Positions 16,853 through 27,273 of a stretch of DNA of 64,000 nucleotides are shown here, one piece after another. Source of the stretch: DASQHW01 sp963837155 (GTDB lineage: Bacteria > Actinomycetota > Acidimicrobiia > IMCC26256 > PALSA-610); NCBI GenBank assembly GCA_963837155.1, contig CAWIMB010000001.1:1178001-1242000 (forward strand), in the 5' to 3' direction. Numbering within the stretch: the first letter of the stretch is position 1; every line of letters begins with the position of its first letter. Both the position numbers and the translations under genes were made by a program. The notes beneath the pieces are model-generated. The model made no database searches. It was not told the origin of the DNA and saw only the letters and a program-made list of their open reading frames with translations.

Positions 16853-17295
16853 GCGAACGGCGGAGCTCCGGCCGGCTCGCGCGCCCGCAGGATCGCGCCA
16901 ACAAGCAAGCCGATCGCCGCGAACAGCATCAACCAGAACCCAATGCCCCAGTCGAGACCGCCTTTGTTGCGAATCAGGTAGGCGATCATCATGACCGTTG
17001 CTTGAAACGCGAGCAGGAGATGGATCTGGTTCCAGGTGAAGCCGAGGACACGATCCGGCAGGTTGACGTTCGATGCGAACGCCGCCACCGCGACCTCCGC
17101 GGCCATCAGCACGCCGAAGAGAACGATCAGCGTCGTGAGCGGGAAGAGGAAGAGATTCGTGGAGGAACTCCACGAGCTCCACGAGACCGTCCTGCCAAAC
17201 GTCACCTTGTAGAACGGGAGGAAAGAACCGACCAGCATGACGACGCCGGAAACGAGAATGACGATGCCGCCCGGCGAGAGCTTGGGCTTGTCCAT
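16849..17295 (-). CDS. Four-helix membrane protein, paralogue of its upstream neighbour
   Basis: 148 residues (MDKPKLSPGGIVILVSG). Four predicted membrane helices. It aligns with the product of 17308-17712: PGxIVI at the start, VMLxxSF, then LPD..xGFTW(N/E)Q(I/V)H before the third helix. Middle gene of a three-gene operon; 12 bases after the upstream stop and four-base overlap with the downstream start. No recognised family. Confidence 0.7.
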   Translation of the reverse strand: MDKPKLSPGGIVILVSGVVMLVGSFLPFYKVTFGRTVSWSSWSSSTNLFLFPLTTLIVLFGVLMAAEVAVAAFASNVNLPDRVLGFTWNQIHLLLAFQATVMMIAYLIRNKGGLDWGIGFWLMLFAAIGLLVGAILRAREPAGAPPFA

Positions 17296-17307
17296 CGGAG
17301 TATCCCC

Positions 17308-17712
17308 TCAGCCGATCACGCCGGTGTGCCGCTCGCGCTGGAGCATCCATGCGCCGACCGCAAGAGCCAGCCCGCCGAGGACTTCGACCCACAGCCCGAT
17401 CTGCTTGTCGGCGACGTCGGTGCTGAGGAATCCGAGTGCCATCAAGCCGGCCATGGCGCCGAGTCCAAGATGGACCTGTTCCCACGTGAAGCCCGCGATG
17501 CCGTCCGGCAGATTGGTGCCGCCGAGCCTGCTCAACGCGATCTGCGCGGCCATGATGACGCCGTAGAGCGGCAGAAGCGTGGCGACGGGAAAGACGCCTT
17601 TCCCCCACGCGTTCGTGTCGCTCGCGAAGTTGAAGAACGAAAAGATCAGCATGACCGCACCCGCCGCCATGATCACGATCTCCCCAGGCGTGGGTTGTTT
17701 CCGCTCGGCCAT
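17308..17712 (-). CDS. Four-helix membrane protein, first gene of a three-gene operon
   Basis: 134 residues from ATG 17712 (MAERKQPTPGEIVIMAAG), which has AGGGGG about 8 bases upstream; the open frame extends 8 codons further to 17736. Four hydrophobic segments, including AVMLIFSFFNFAS and VATLLPLYGVIMAAQIAL, and the shared LPDGIAGFTWEQVH motif with the next gene. Evidently a tandem duplication. Function unknown. Confidence 0.7.
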   Translation of the reverse strand: MAERKQPTPGEIVIMAAGAVMLIFSFFNFASDTNAWGKGVFPVATLLPLYGVIMAAQIALSRLGGTNLPDGIAGFTWEQVHLGLGAMAGLMALGFLSTDVADKQIGLWVEVLGGLALAVGAWMLQRERHTGVIG

Positions 17713-17805
17713 CGAAAGGTCCCCCTCTGTGTACACAGAAGTGAAACACCTCGGGGGTTCAATTCAGGGGATTTCCGAGCTCCGGAAGCGCCCGAAACCG
17801 AGGGC

Positions 17806-17811
17806 TAGGGT
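17806..17811 (+). promoter_or_regulatory. -10 element of a probable leaderless promoter (purN operon)
   Basis: TAGGGT, then 6 bases (GGCCAC), then ATG 17818. No Shine-Dalgarno; it would start the purN-purH-folD transcript at or next to the start codon. Confidence 0.5.
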
Positions 17812-17817
17812 GGCCAC

Positions 17818-18369
17818 ATGCGCGTCGGAGTGCTTGCGTCCGGCAGCGGGACCATTCTCAACGCCATGCTCGAGCGCGGACTCCCCGTTGTTGTCGTGGT
17901 CGCGGATCGGGCCTGCGGCGCCCTCGACATCGCCCGCGACGCGCAGATCCCCGCCGAGCTTGTCGAGCGCCGGGACTTCACCGCGAGCTTCGACCGGGTC
18001 GCCTACACCCACGACGTCGTCGACGCGCTCCATCGCCACAACGTCGATCTCGTTGCGATCGCCGGTTTCGGGACGATCCTCTCCAAGCCGTTCATCGACG
18101 CGTACAGCGGTCGCGCCGTCAACACCCATCCGGCGCTGCTCCCTGCGTTCAAGGGCTGGCATGCCGTCCGAGACGCGCTCGAGTTCGGGGTGAAGGTGAC
18201 GGGAACGACGGTGCATCTCGTGACCGAGGATGTCGACGCCGGTCCGATCCTTGCCCAGGAGGCCCTCCCCGTCCTCGACGGCGACACCGAGCAAACGCTG
18301 CACGAACGCATCAAGGAAGTCGAGCGCCGCTTGTATCCCGAGGTCATCGAAAGGCTCACCCGCGAATGA
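17818..18369 (+). CDS. purN: Phosphoribosylglycinamide formyltransferase
   Basis: 183 residues. MRVGVLASGSGTILNAML is the GAR phosphate-binding loop; catalytic residues are in NTHPALLPAFKG (Asn, His) and TEDVDAGPIL (Asp). It formylates GAR with 10-formyl-tetrahydrofolate in purine synthesis. Its TGA overlaps the ATG of purH, and folD, which makes the formyl donor, follows in the same operon. Confidence 0.96.
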   Translation: MRVGVLASGSGTILNAMLERGLPVVVVVADRACGALDIARDAQIPAELVERRDFTASFDRVAYTHDVVDALHRHNVDLVAIAGFGTILSKPFIDAYSGRAVNTHPALLPAFKGWHAVRDALEFGVKVTGTTVHLVTEDVDAGPILAQEALPVLDGDTEQTLHERIKEVERRLYPEVIERLTRE

Positions 18370-19883
18370 GGACGAAGATCAAACGGGCTCTGTTGTCGGT
18401 GTACGACAAGACGGGACTCGTCGAGTTCGCCCGCGGGCTGCACGAGCTCGGCGTCGAGCTCGTTTCGTCGGGCAATACCTCGAGCGCGCTCGAAGCAGCC
18501 GGTATCCCGGTGACGACGGTCGAAGCCGTAACCGAGTCGCCGGAAATGCTCAACGGCCGGGTGAAAACGCTGCACCCGAAGATCCACGGCGGCTTGCTTG
18601 CGGACCTCGGGAACGAGGGCCACCGCCACGATCTCGACGTCTCCGGCATCCGCCCATTCGAGCTCGTCGTTTCGAACTTGTATCCGTTCGAGCAGCGACC
18701 CGAGATCGAGACGATCGACATCGGCGGCCCCGCGATGACGAGGGCCGCCGCCAAGAACCACGCGTGGGTGACGATCGTGACCGACCCGTCGCAGTACGGG
18801 CCGCTCCTCGTCGAGCTCCATGCCAATGACGGCACGGTCGGGCCGGACACGAGACAAGCCTTCGCCTTGGAGGCGTTCGCGCGCACCGCGGCCTACGACG
18901 CTGCAATCGTGCGCTGGTTCGAGGCCGGCGAAGCGCTGCCCCAGCACCTGAATCTCGCGCTCACGCGCACCGACGAGACATTGCGGTACGGCGAGAACCC
19001 GCACCAGCGCGCCGCGCGATACCGCAACACCGGGACGCGCACCTGGTGGGACCACGTCATCCAACACGGCGGTCTCGCGCTGTCGTACCTCAACTACTAC
19101 GACGCGGACGCGGCGTGGAAGCTCGTCCACGATCTCGGTGACGGACCGGTATGCGCGATCATCAAGCACGCGAATCCGTGTGGCGTTGCCGTCGAGAAGT
19201 CCCTCGCAGACGCGTACCAGCGTGCGCTCGAGTGCGACGACCAGTCCGCGTTCGGTGGTGTCGTGGCCCTCAACCGTCCGGTCGACAGTCACACTGTTGA
19301 GCGCATGGTCGCCGGTCCGCAGGCCGACGTGGTGATCGCGCCCGGATACGAGCCCGGGACGATCGAGGCGTTGCAGAAGAAGCGCCGGAACACGCGCATC
19401 CTCGAGGCACCGCCGCCGTCCGCCGAGGCTCTCGACATTCGCCAGATCTCCGGCGGCTTTCTCGTGCAGGACGCGCCGCATTTCGCCGCGTCGCGCAACG
19501 AGTGGCGAGTTGTCACCAAGGTCGCGCCGACTCCCGAGCAGTGGCGCGATCTCGAGCTCGCGTGGCGAATCTGCGGGCACGTGAAATCCAACGCGATCGT
19601 GCTCGTGAAGGACGGCCAGGCCGTCGGCATCGGCGCGGGCCAACAGAAACGTGTCGATTCCGGCGAGATCGCGGCCCGGAAGGCGAACGGCCGGGCGCGC
19701 GGCGGCGCGGCCGCCAGCGACGCGTTCTATCCATTCGAGGACGGCATCGAAGCCGCGGCCGCGGCCGGTGTCGCCGCCGTGATCCAGCCCGGAGGCGGAA
19801 TGCGCGACGAGAAGATCGTCGAACGGGCCGACCAGCTCGGTCTCGCGATGGTGCTCACCGGCGAACGACACTTCCTGCACTGA
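18366..19883 (+). CDS. purH: Bifunctional AICAR formyltransferase / IMP cyclohydrolase
   Basis: 505 residues, slightly shorter than the ~520 usual. The N-terminal cyclohydrolase domain shows ALLSVYDKTGLVEFARGL, LVSSGNT and LNGRVKTLHPKIHGG; the transformylase domain has LRYGENPHQRAA, IKHANPCGVA and SDAFYPFEDGIEAAA. It makes the last two steps to IMP. ATG 18366 overlaps the purN stop (ATGA), and the stop overlaps the folD start. Confidence 0.97.
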   Translation: MRTKIKRALLSVYDKTGLVEFARGLHELGVELVSSGNTSSALEAAGIPVTTVEAVTESPEMLNGRVKTLHPKIHGGLLADLGNEGHRHDLDVSGIRPFELVVSNLYPFEQRPEIETIDIGGPAMTRAAAKNHAWVTIVTDPSQYGPLLVELHANDGTVGPDTRQAFALEAFARTAAYDAAIVRWFEAGEALPQHLNLALTRTDETLRYGENPHQRAARYRNTGTRTWWDHVIQHGGLALSYLNYYDADAAWKLVHDLGDGPVCAIIKHANPCGVAVEKSLADAYQRALECDDQSAFGGVVALNRPVDSHTVERMVAGPQADVVIAPGYEPGTIEALQKKRRNTRILEAPPPSAEALDIRQISGGFLVQDAPHFAASRNEWRVVTKVAPTPEQWRDLELAWRICGHVKSNAIVLVKDGQAVGIGAGQQKRVDSGEIAARKANGRARGGAAASDAFYPFEDGIEAAAAAGVAAVIQPGGGMRDEKIVERADQLGLAMVLTGERHFLH

Positions 19884-20755
19884 TGGCCGCGACCCTGCTC
19901 GACGGGAAGGCGCTCCTCGACGCCGTCAAGGACGACCTGCGGGTGCGCATCAAACGGCTCGCCGAGCAGGGCGTCACGCCCGGGCTCGGAACGGTCCTCG
20001 TCGGCGACGATCCGCCCAGCCATGCGTACGTACGACTCAAGCGGGAGGACTCCGCCGAGATCGGGATCCAGTCGCTGCACACCGAGCTGCCGACCATGAC
20101 GACCCAGGACGAGCTCCTGCGGGTGATCAGGCAGTACAACGACGACCCGGCGGTCGACGCGTACCTCGTACAGGTGCCGCTGCCACCACACCTCGACGAC
20201 GAAGCAGCACTGCTCGCGGTCGATCCGACCAAGGACGCCGACGGGCTGCACCCGGTGAACCTCGGCAAGCTCGTGATCGGCGTCAAGAACGCGCCGCGGC
20301 CCTGTACGCCGCTCGGCATCCAGGCCCTGCTTGTGCGCCACAAGGTGCCGATCGAGAGCCAGCACGTCGTGATCATCGGGCGTGGGCTCACGATCGGGCG
20401 GCCACTCGCCAACCTGTTCTCGTTGAAGGAGCAGCACACGAACGCCACCGTCACGGTGTGCCACACCGGCACCCGCTTCCTGCCCCAGTACACCAAAGAG
20501 GCCGACATCATCGTGGCCGCGGCCGGGCGGCCGTCGTTGGTGACCCCCGACATGGTGCGGCCCGGGGCCGCGGTGGTCGGGGCCGGAGTGACGATGGAGG
20601 GCCGGCGGGTGATCCCCGACGTCGACGAAGCCTGTGCCGAGGTCGCGGGCTGGATCACTCCGCGTTTGGGCGGCGTGGGACCCACCACTCGCGCGATGCT
20701 GCTGCGGCAAACCGTCGAGGCGGCCGAGCGAAGGGCGGGAAAGGCAGCGCGATGA
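19883..20755 (+). CDS. folD: Methylenetetrahydrofolate dehydrogenase / methenyltetrahydrofolate cyclohydrolase
   Basis: 290 residues from ATG 19883, overlapping the purH stop. Key motifs: SHAYVRLKREDSAEIGI with the catalytic lysine, VQVPLPPHL, DADGLHPVNLGKL, the NADP-binding IIGRGLTIGRPLANL and PRLGGVGPTTRAML. It supplies 10-formyl-tetrahydrofolate for the two formylation steps encoded just upstream. The common PCTP motif is present as PCTPLGI. The stop overlaps the next gene (ATGA). Confidence 0.96.
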   Translation: MAATLLDGKALLDAVKDDLRVRIKRLAEQGVTPGLGTVLVGDDPPSHAYVRLKREDSAEIGIQSLHTELPTMTTQDELLRVIRQYNDDPAVDAYLVQVPLPPHLDDEAALLAVDPTKDADGLHPVNLGKLVIGVKNAPRPCTPLGIQALLVRHKVPIESQHVVIIGRGLTIGRPLANLFSLKEQHTNATVTVCHTGTRFLPQYTKEADIIVAAAGRPSLVTPDMVRPGAAVVGAGVTMEGRRVIPDVDEACAEVAGWITPRLGGVGPTTRAMLLRQTVEAAERRAGKAAR

Positions 20756-20958
20756 CCGCAGCTCCCCAGGCGGCACCAACCTGCGCAGTGTGCGGCACGG
20801 TCGTCGCGCCCGACGAGGCGCGCTGCCCGTCGTGCGGGCTCACCCGCCCGGCCGCGCGCGGCAGCCGCGTCCTCGGACGCCATGGCCTCTGGGTGCTTGC
20901 GGCGATGATGTTCGCCGTCTATCTCACAGTTCTGCTCATCGTGGCTGCAGCTCGGTAG
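20752..20958 (+). CDS. Small zinc-ribbon membrane protein
   Basis: 68 residues: two CxxC knuckles (CAVCGTVVAPDEARCPSCGL) followed by a basic stretch and one C-terminal helix (VLAAMMFAVYLTVLLIVAAA). Probably a tail-anchored zinc-ribbon protein of unknown role. ATG 20752 overlaps the folD stop by four bases, so it belongs to the purN operon. It is missed by simple longest-frame calls because the frame is open upstream. Confidence 0.7.
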   Translation: MTAAPQAAPTCAVCGTVVAPDEARCPSCGLTRPAARGSRVLGRHGLWVLAAMMFAVYLTVLLIVAAAR

Positions 20959-20961
20959 GTT
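20956..20961 (+). promoter_or_regulatory. -10 element overlapping a stop codon (J-domain gene)
   Basis: TAGGTT, whose TAG is the stop of the zinc-ribbon gene, then 7 bases and GTG 20969. Confidence 0.45.
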
Positions 20962-20968
20962 CTTTGTA

Positions 20969-21754
20969 GTGCTGCTCGCCGAGTTGAACGTTCGTCACAC
21001 CCGCCGCCACATGCCGACTCGGCGCGTCGCGCTCGACGGCGCCTACCTGCCGACGTCGGGGCCCGCGCACGGAGCCGCGTTGCTCTCGGCGGTCGTCGCG
21101 ACGAACCTCCTCGCGATCGACGAGGAACAGCGCGAGCTGGTCCCCAAGCTTCTCCACGACGCGCGAAACGGATTGACGATTCCTCGCATCGCGTTACGAC
21201 ACCGTCTCCAACACGACGTGCACGGCCTCGACCGATCGCGTCACCGGGTGCTCGGAGAGGAGGGACGGATCATCGTCGAACTCGACGTGCACGGAGCTCC
21301 GGCCCCGCAGGTGCTCGGCGCGGTGCTCGGTGCCGCCGCGTTGCCCGCCGGCGGACGCGCGGTCGCCCTCGACGCCATCCGCCGAGTCGTCAACGGACGA
21401 TGGCGCGGGCTCGCGCTCGAGGTCGGTGTTCGCTTCGTCCACGAGGCGACGTGGAACGGCCTGCGTCCGCCGCTCGCATCCGCGGATGCATGGACGCGCG
21501 GCGGTCCCCCCGACGAAGAGCGCTGGTCCGGTATCGCGCCCGACGAACGCTGGGCGATGGAGGTGCTGGGACTGCGCGCCGGGATGCAGGTGGAACGCGA
21601 CGACGTCAACCGGCGCTTCCGCCGGCTGCTGCGCGACGCGCACCCCGACAGCGGTGGCGTGGCAACCGGGGCGGCGGCGCGTATCGCCGAGCTCACCGAG
21701 GCCCGCTCGATCCTGCTGGCCATGACGCCCGACGAGGTCGCGGCCGAGGGCTAA
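20969..21754 (+). CDS. Protein with a C-terminal J domain
   Basis: 261 residues from GTG 20969. The first ~190 residues match no domain I recognise. The last ~70 form a compact J domain, MEVLGLRAGMQVERDDVNRR then FRRLLRDAHPDSGG, with the HPD tripeptide needed to stimulate DnaK ATPase. No glycine/phenylalanine region or zinc centre, so it is a type III J protein that would recruit DnaK to a specific client. Lies between the purN operon and mdh; the client is unknown. Confidence 0.75.
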   Translation: MLLAELNVRHTRRHMPTRRVALDGAYLPTSGPAHGAALLSAVVATNLLAIDEEQRELVPKLLHDARNGLTIPRIALRHRLQHDVHGLDRSRHRVLGEEGRIIVELDVHGAPAPQVLGAVLGAAALPAGGRAVALDAIRRVVNGRWRGLALEVGVRFVHEATWNGLRPPLASADAWTRGGPPDEERWSGIAPDERWAMEVLGLRAGMQVERDDVNRRFRRLLRDAHPDSGGVATGAAARIAELTEARSILLAMTPDEVAAEG

Positions 21755-21757
21755 CTT
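21752..21757 (+). promoter_or_regulatory. -10 element overlapping a stop codon (mdh)
   Basis: TAACTT, whose TAA is the stop of the J-domain gene, then 7 bases and ATG 21765. Nearly the same arrangement and sequence as at sucC. Confidence 0.5.
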
Positions 21758-21764
21758 CACCCTC

Positions 21765-22749
21765 ATGAACAACCCAGTGCGAGTGGCCGTCACGGGCGCG
21801 GCCGGCCAGATCGGCTACAGCCTCGTCTTCCGGATCGCGAACGGCGACCTGCTCGGCAAGGACCAGCCGGTCGTGTTGTCGCTGTTGGAGATCACGCCCG
21901 CGCTCGGTGCGCTGCAAGGCGTCGTGATGGAGCTGCAGGACTGCGCGTTCCCGCTCCTCTCCGCCGTCGACACGAGCGACGATGCCAACGCCGCGTTCGA
22001 TGGTGTCAACTACGCGCTGCTCGTCGGCTCGCGCCCGCGCACCAAGGGCATGGAACGCAAGGACCTGCTCGAGGCGAACGGCGCGATCTTCACCGTCCAA
22101 GGAAAGGCGCTCGCCCAGGGTGCAGCCGACGACGTGCGGGTGCTCGTTGTCGGCAACCCCGCAAACACCAATTGCCTCATCGCGATGAGCAACGCGGGCA
22201 AGATCCCGCGCGAACGCTTCACCGCGATGACACGCCTCGATCACAATCGCGCCAAGGCGCAGGTCGCGCAGAAAGTCGACGTGCCGGTCAGTGCGGTCAC
22301 GCACATGACGATCTGGGGCAACCATTCGGCCACGCAGTACCCGGATCTCTTCCACGCCGAGATCGACGGCAAGGTCGCCGCCGACCTCGTCGGGCAGGAG
22401 TGGATCGAAAAGACCTTCATTCCCGGCGTGCAGCAACGGGGCGCGGCAGTCATCGAGGCGCGGCGGCGCGTCGTCGGCCGCGTCCGCCGCGAACGCCGCG
22501 ATCGCCCACGTCCACGATTGGGCGCTGGGCACCCCGGCGGGCGACTGGGTGAGCATGGCCGTGTGCTCCGACGGGTCGTACGGCGTGGCCGAGGGACTCA
22601 TCTCGTCGTTCCCGTGCACGACCAAGAACGCTGAATGGTCGATCGTCCAAGGGTTGGACATCGACGACTTCTCGCGGAACCGGATCGACGCGTCGGTTGC
22701 CGAGCTCGGCGAAGAGCGAGACGCCGTCGCCGAGCTTGGCCTCATCTGA
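21765..22749 (+). CDS. mdh: Malate dehydrogenase (one frame break in this sequence)
   Basis: Joined length 327 residues, normal for this MDH group. NAD-binding motif VTGAAGQIGYSLVFRIA, substrate/catalytic parts VGSRPRTKGMERKDLL, VVGNPANTNCLIA, MTRLDHNRAKAQ and MTIWGNHSATQYPD (catalytic His). After QQRGAAVIEAR the frame shifts: reading GAG GCG CGG, skipping the C at 22464, then GGC GCG TCG restores a continuous protein ending DDFSRNRIDASVAELGEERD. One extra base in a GCGGCGGCG run explains it. It interconverts malate and oxaloacetate. Probably functional in the organism. Confidence 0.9.
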
Positions 22750-22750
22750 G

Positions 22751-24827
<2,077 letters not shown>

Positions 24828-24833
24828 GCGTAG

Positions 24834-24843
24834 AAAGTACCTT
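24834..24843. promoter_or_regulatory. Overlapping divergent -10 elements of the two fumarase genes
   Basis: On the plus strand TACCTT (24838-24843) stands 6 bases before fumC ATG 24850. On the minus strand TACTTT (24839-24834) stands 6 bases before fumA ATG 24827. The two hexamers share bases 24838-24839, so RNA polymerase can melt only one at a time. Neither gene has room for a separate ribosome site, so both messages look leaderless. Confidence 0.55.
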
Positions 24844-24849
24844 CGGGGA

Positions 24850-26209
24850 ATGGCCGAGTACCGCGTCGAGCACGATTCGATGGGTGAGGTACGAGTGCCG
24901 GCGGGCGCCCGCTGGGGGGCGCAGACCCAGCGGGCGGTCGAGAATTTCCCGATCTCGGCCCGGCCGATCTCGCCCGCGCTCGTGCGCGCCCTCGCGCTGA
25001 TCAAGGCCGAAGCGGCCCGGGTGAACAAGGTTGACCGCGCGATCGCCGATGCGGCCGAAGAGGTCGCGGAGGGACTGCACGACGACCAGTTCCCGATCGA
25101 CGTGTTCCAAACGGGATCAGGAACCTCGTCGAACATGAATGCCAACGAAGTCATCGCGCACCTTGCGAGCACGCGGCTCGGGCGAGCGATACATCCCAAC
25201 GACGACGTCAACATGTCGCAGTCGTCGAATGACGTCTTTCCGTCGGCGGTCCATCTGGCTGCCGCGGAGGCGATCGTGCGCGACCTCATTCCGAGCGCCC
25301 AGCATCTCGCCAAGGCACTCCGGAAGAAGCAACGCGAGTTCGCGCCGCGTCGTCAAGAGCGGTCGCACGCACTTGATGGACGCGACGCCGGTCACGCTCG
25401 GGCAGGAGTTCGGCGGCTACGCCACGCAGGTGGAAGAGGGCGTCGCTCGCCTCCAGGACGCGCTCCCGCGTCTGTGCACGCTCCCGCTCGGCGGCACGGC
25501 CGTCGGCACAGGGATCAACGCCCCGAAGACTTTCGCTCGCAAGGTGATCGCGCGCCTCGCCGAACGCACGCAGCTCCCGCTGACCGAAGCGAAGGATCAC
25601 TTCGCGGCGCAGGGCGCGCGGGACGCGCTCGTGGAGACCAGCGGCCAGTGCAAGGTGCTCGCGGTGTCACTGATCAAGATCGCGAACGACATCCGGTGGA
25701 TGGGCAGCGGGCCCCGTACCGGCCTGGCCGAGATCCGTATCCCCGATCTGCAACCGGGTTCGTCGATCATGCCCGGCAAGGTGAACCCGGTGCTCGCCGA
25801 GGTCGTGACGCAGGTCGGTGCGCAGGTGATCGGCAACGACGCGACCGTCACCTTTGCCGGGTCGCAAGGCAACTTCGAGCTGAACGTTTTCGTGCCGGTG
25901 ATGGCGCGCAACGTGTTGGAGTCGATCGAACTGCTTGCCAACGTGTGCCGGGCGTTCGCCGACAAGTGCGTCAGCGGGATCGAGGCGAACGTCGACACGC
26001 TCAAGCGGTACGCGGAATCGTCGCCGTCGATCGGAACCGCGCTCAATCCTCACATCGGCTACGAGACCACGGCCGAGATCATCAAGGAGTCGACCCATAC
26101 CGGCAAATCGATCCGTGAGATCGTGCGCGCCCGCAAGCTCATGACCGACGAGGAGCTCGACCGGGCGCTCGACGTCGAGTCGATGACCCGCGGCGGCATC
26201 ATCGAGTAG
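24850..26209 (+). CDS. fumC: Fumarate hydratase, class II (one frame break in this sequence)
   Basis: Joined length 452 residues. Starts MAEYRVEHDSMGEVRVP; class II motifs are QTGSGTSSNMNANEV, the catalytic-region SGRTHLMDATPVTLGQEF, and the signature GSSIMPGKVNPVLAE. The frame breaks after KKQREFA: skipping the extra C at about 25345 in GCGCCGCG continues as RVVKSGRTHLMD. Iron-independent hydration of fumarate to malate, complementing the class I enzyme encoded divergently. Sequence on both sides is well conserved, so an error in the read is likelier than gene loss. Confidence 0.92.
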
Positions 26210-26210
26210 T

Positions 26211-26306
26211 GAGACGACAGCGAAGCGACCGGCAAGAACGTGCGCCGAAGGCGCTCCAAGCGGGGCGGCGGGCGGGGTCGGGGGGCGGGGAGCGTGGAGT
26301 CGACCC
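26211..26306 (+). repeat. Dispersed pre-start repeat, copy A (split)
   Basis: GAGACGACAGCGAAGCGACC (26211-26230) and GGAGCGTGGAGTCGACCC (26289-26306) match the two halves of the repeat at 48579-48626 and, inverted, 52570-52617. Here ~58 unrelated bases separate the halves. The right half ends 7 bases before ATG 26314 and its GTGGAG can serve as the ribosome site. Confidence 0.7.
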
Positions 26307-26313
26307 GAAAAAC

Positions 26314-27273
26314 ATGAGCGAAGAACACGGCGATTCCAAGCGCGCGATCATCGCGGCGTTCTTCGCGAACATCGGCATCGCGGTACTGAAGTTCGCTGCG
26401 TTCCTCTTCACGGGTTCGTCCTCGATGTTGTCGGAGTCGATCCACTCGCTGGCCGACACCGGCAACCAAGGTTTGTTGTTGCTCGGGCGCCGGCGCGCAG
26501 ACCGCCCGGCCGACGAACGGCACCCGTTCGGCTACGGCCCGGTCCGCTACTTCTATGCGTTCATCGTCGCGTTCGTGCTGTTCTCGCTGGGCGGCATCTT
26601 CTCGATCTACGAAGGGATCGACAAGCTCCGCCATCCCCATGAGGTCGAGGGTCTTGTTTGGGCGGTCGCCGTGCTGGTCGGCGCGATGGTCCTGGAGACG
26701 TTGTCGCTGCGCACCGCGCGTCGCGAGTCCGACGAAGTGCGGCCCGAGGGTGAGTCGTGGTGGGGCTTCATCCGCCACACGAAGAGCCCCGAGCTCCCTG
26801 TGGTGTTGCTCGAGGACACTGCGGCCCTGGTCGGGCTGGCGATCGCGTTCGTCGGTGTCGTGCTCGCCGGCCTCACCGACAACGCGCGCTGGGATGCCCT
26901 CGGAAGCCTCGCGATCGGCCTGGTGCTCGTCCTGGTCGCGGTCGTGCTCGTGATCGAGATGGGCAGCCTGCTCGTCGGCGAATCGGCGCGCCCCGAAGAT
27001 GTCGCACGAATTGCAGCTGTCATCGACGGCTTCCCGCTCGTGCGCCGCCGCATCCATCTCCGAACCGAGCACCTCGGACCCGACGAGATGATCGTCGCGC
27101 TGAAGGCGGAGTTCGACCGTGACCTGTCGATCGAGCAGCTCGCGGCCGCGATCGACGGGCTGGAAGCGGCGATCCGCGCCGCGGAGCCGCGCGCGACGCT
27201 GATCTTCGTCGAGCCCGATGTGTATCGCGAGCCGGTCGAGCCGGCGGAGAACGCCGAGAAGACCTCTGACTAG
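26314..27273 (+). CDS. Cation diffusion facilitator transporter
   Basis: 319 residues from ATG 26314 (MSEEHGDSKRAIIAAFFANI). Six membrane helices; metal-binding motif HSLADTGNQ in helix 2 and EDTAALVG in helix 5, followed by a cytoplasmic C-terminal domain (RIHLRTEHLGPDEMIVALKA) of the CDF type. It exports divalent metal ions (zinc, manganese or iron; not decidable here) against protons. The start follows copy A of the dispersed repeat. Convergent with the VWA lipoprotein, overlapping by four bases. Confidence 0.9.
   Translation: MSEEHGDSKRAIIAAFFANIGIAVLKFAAFLFTGSSSMLSESIHSLADTGNQGLLLLGRRRADRPADERHPFGYGPVRYFYAFIVAFVLFSLGGIFSIYEGIDKLRHPHEVEGLVWAVAVLVGAMVLETLSLRTARRESDEVRPEGESWWGFIRHTKSPELPVVLLEDTAALVGLAIAFVGVVLAGLTDNARWDALGSLAIGLVLVLVAVVLVIEMGSLLVGESARPEDVARIAAVIDGFPLVRRRIHLRTEHLGPDEMIVALKAEFDRDLSIEQLAAAIDGLEAAIRAAEPRATLIFVEPDVYREPVEPAENAEKTSD

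Noticed and set aside
15422..17749. 775-codon open frame as one large membrane protein
   Set aside because: Its first ~300 codons are arginine-rich and overlap two real membrane-protein genes in another frame; the real start is GTG 16852.
18003..19880. 625-codon antisense frame opposite purH, and similar long antisense frames (10367-11530, 33933-35492, 35395-36861, 47713-49701, 53030-54175)
   Set aside because: High-GC codon bias leaves the opposite strand open; none has a family motif and all lie within well-supported genes.
22459..22469. Programmed frameshift in mdh
   Set aside because: No slippery heptamer or stimulatory structure is seen, and similar one-base breaks occur in many unrelated genes nearby; a read error is simpler.
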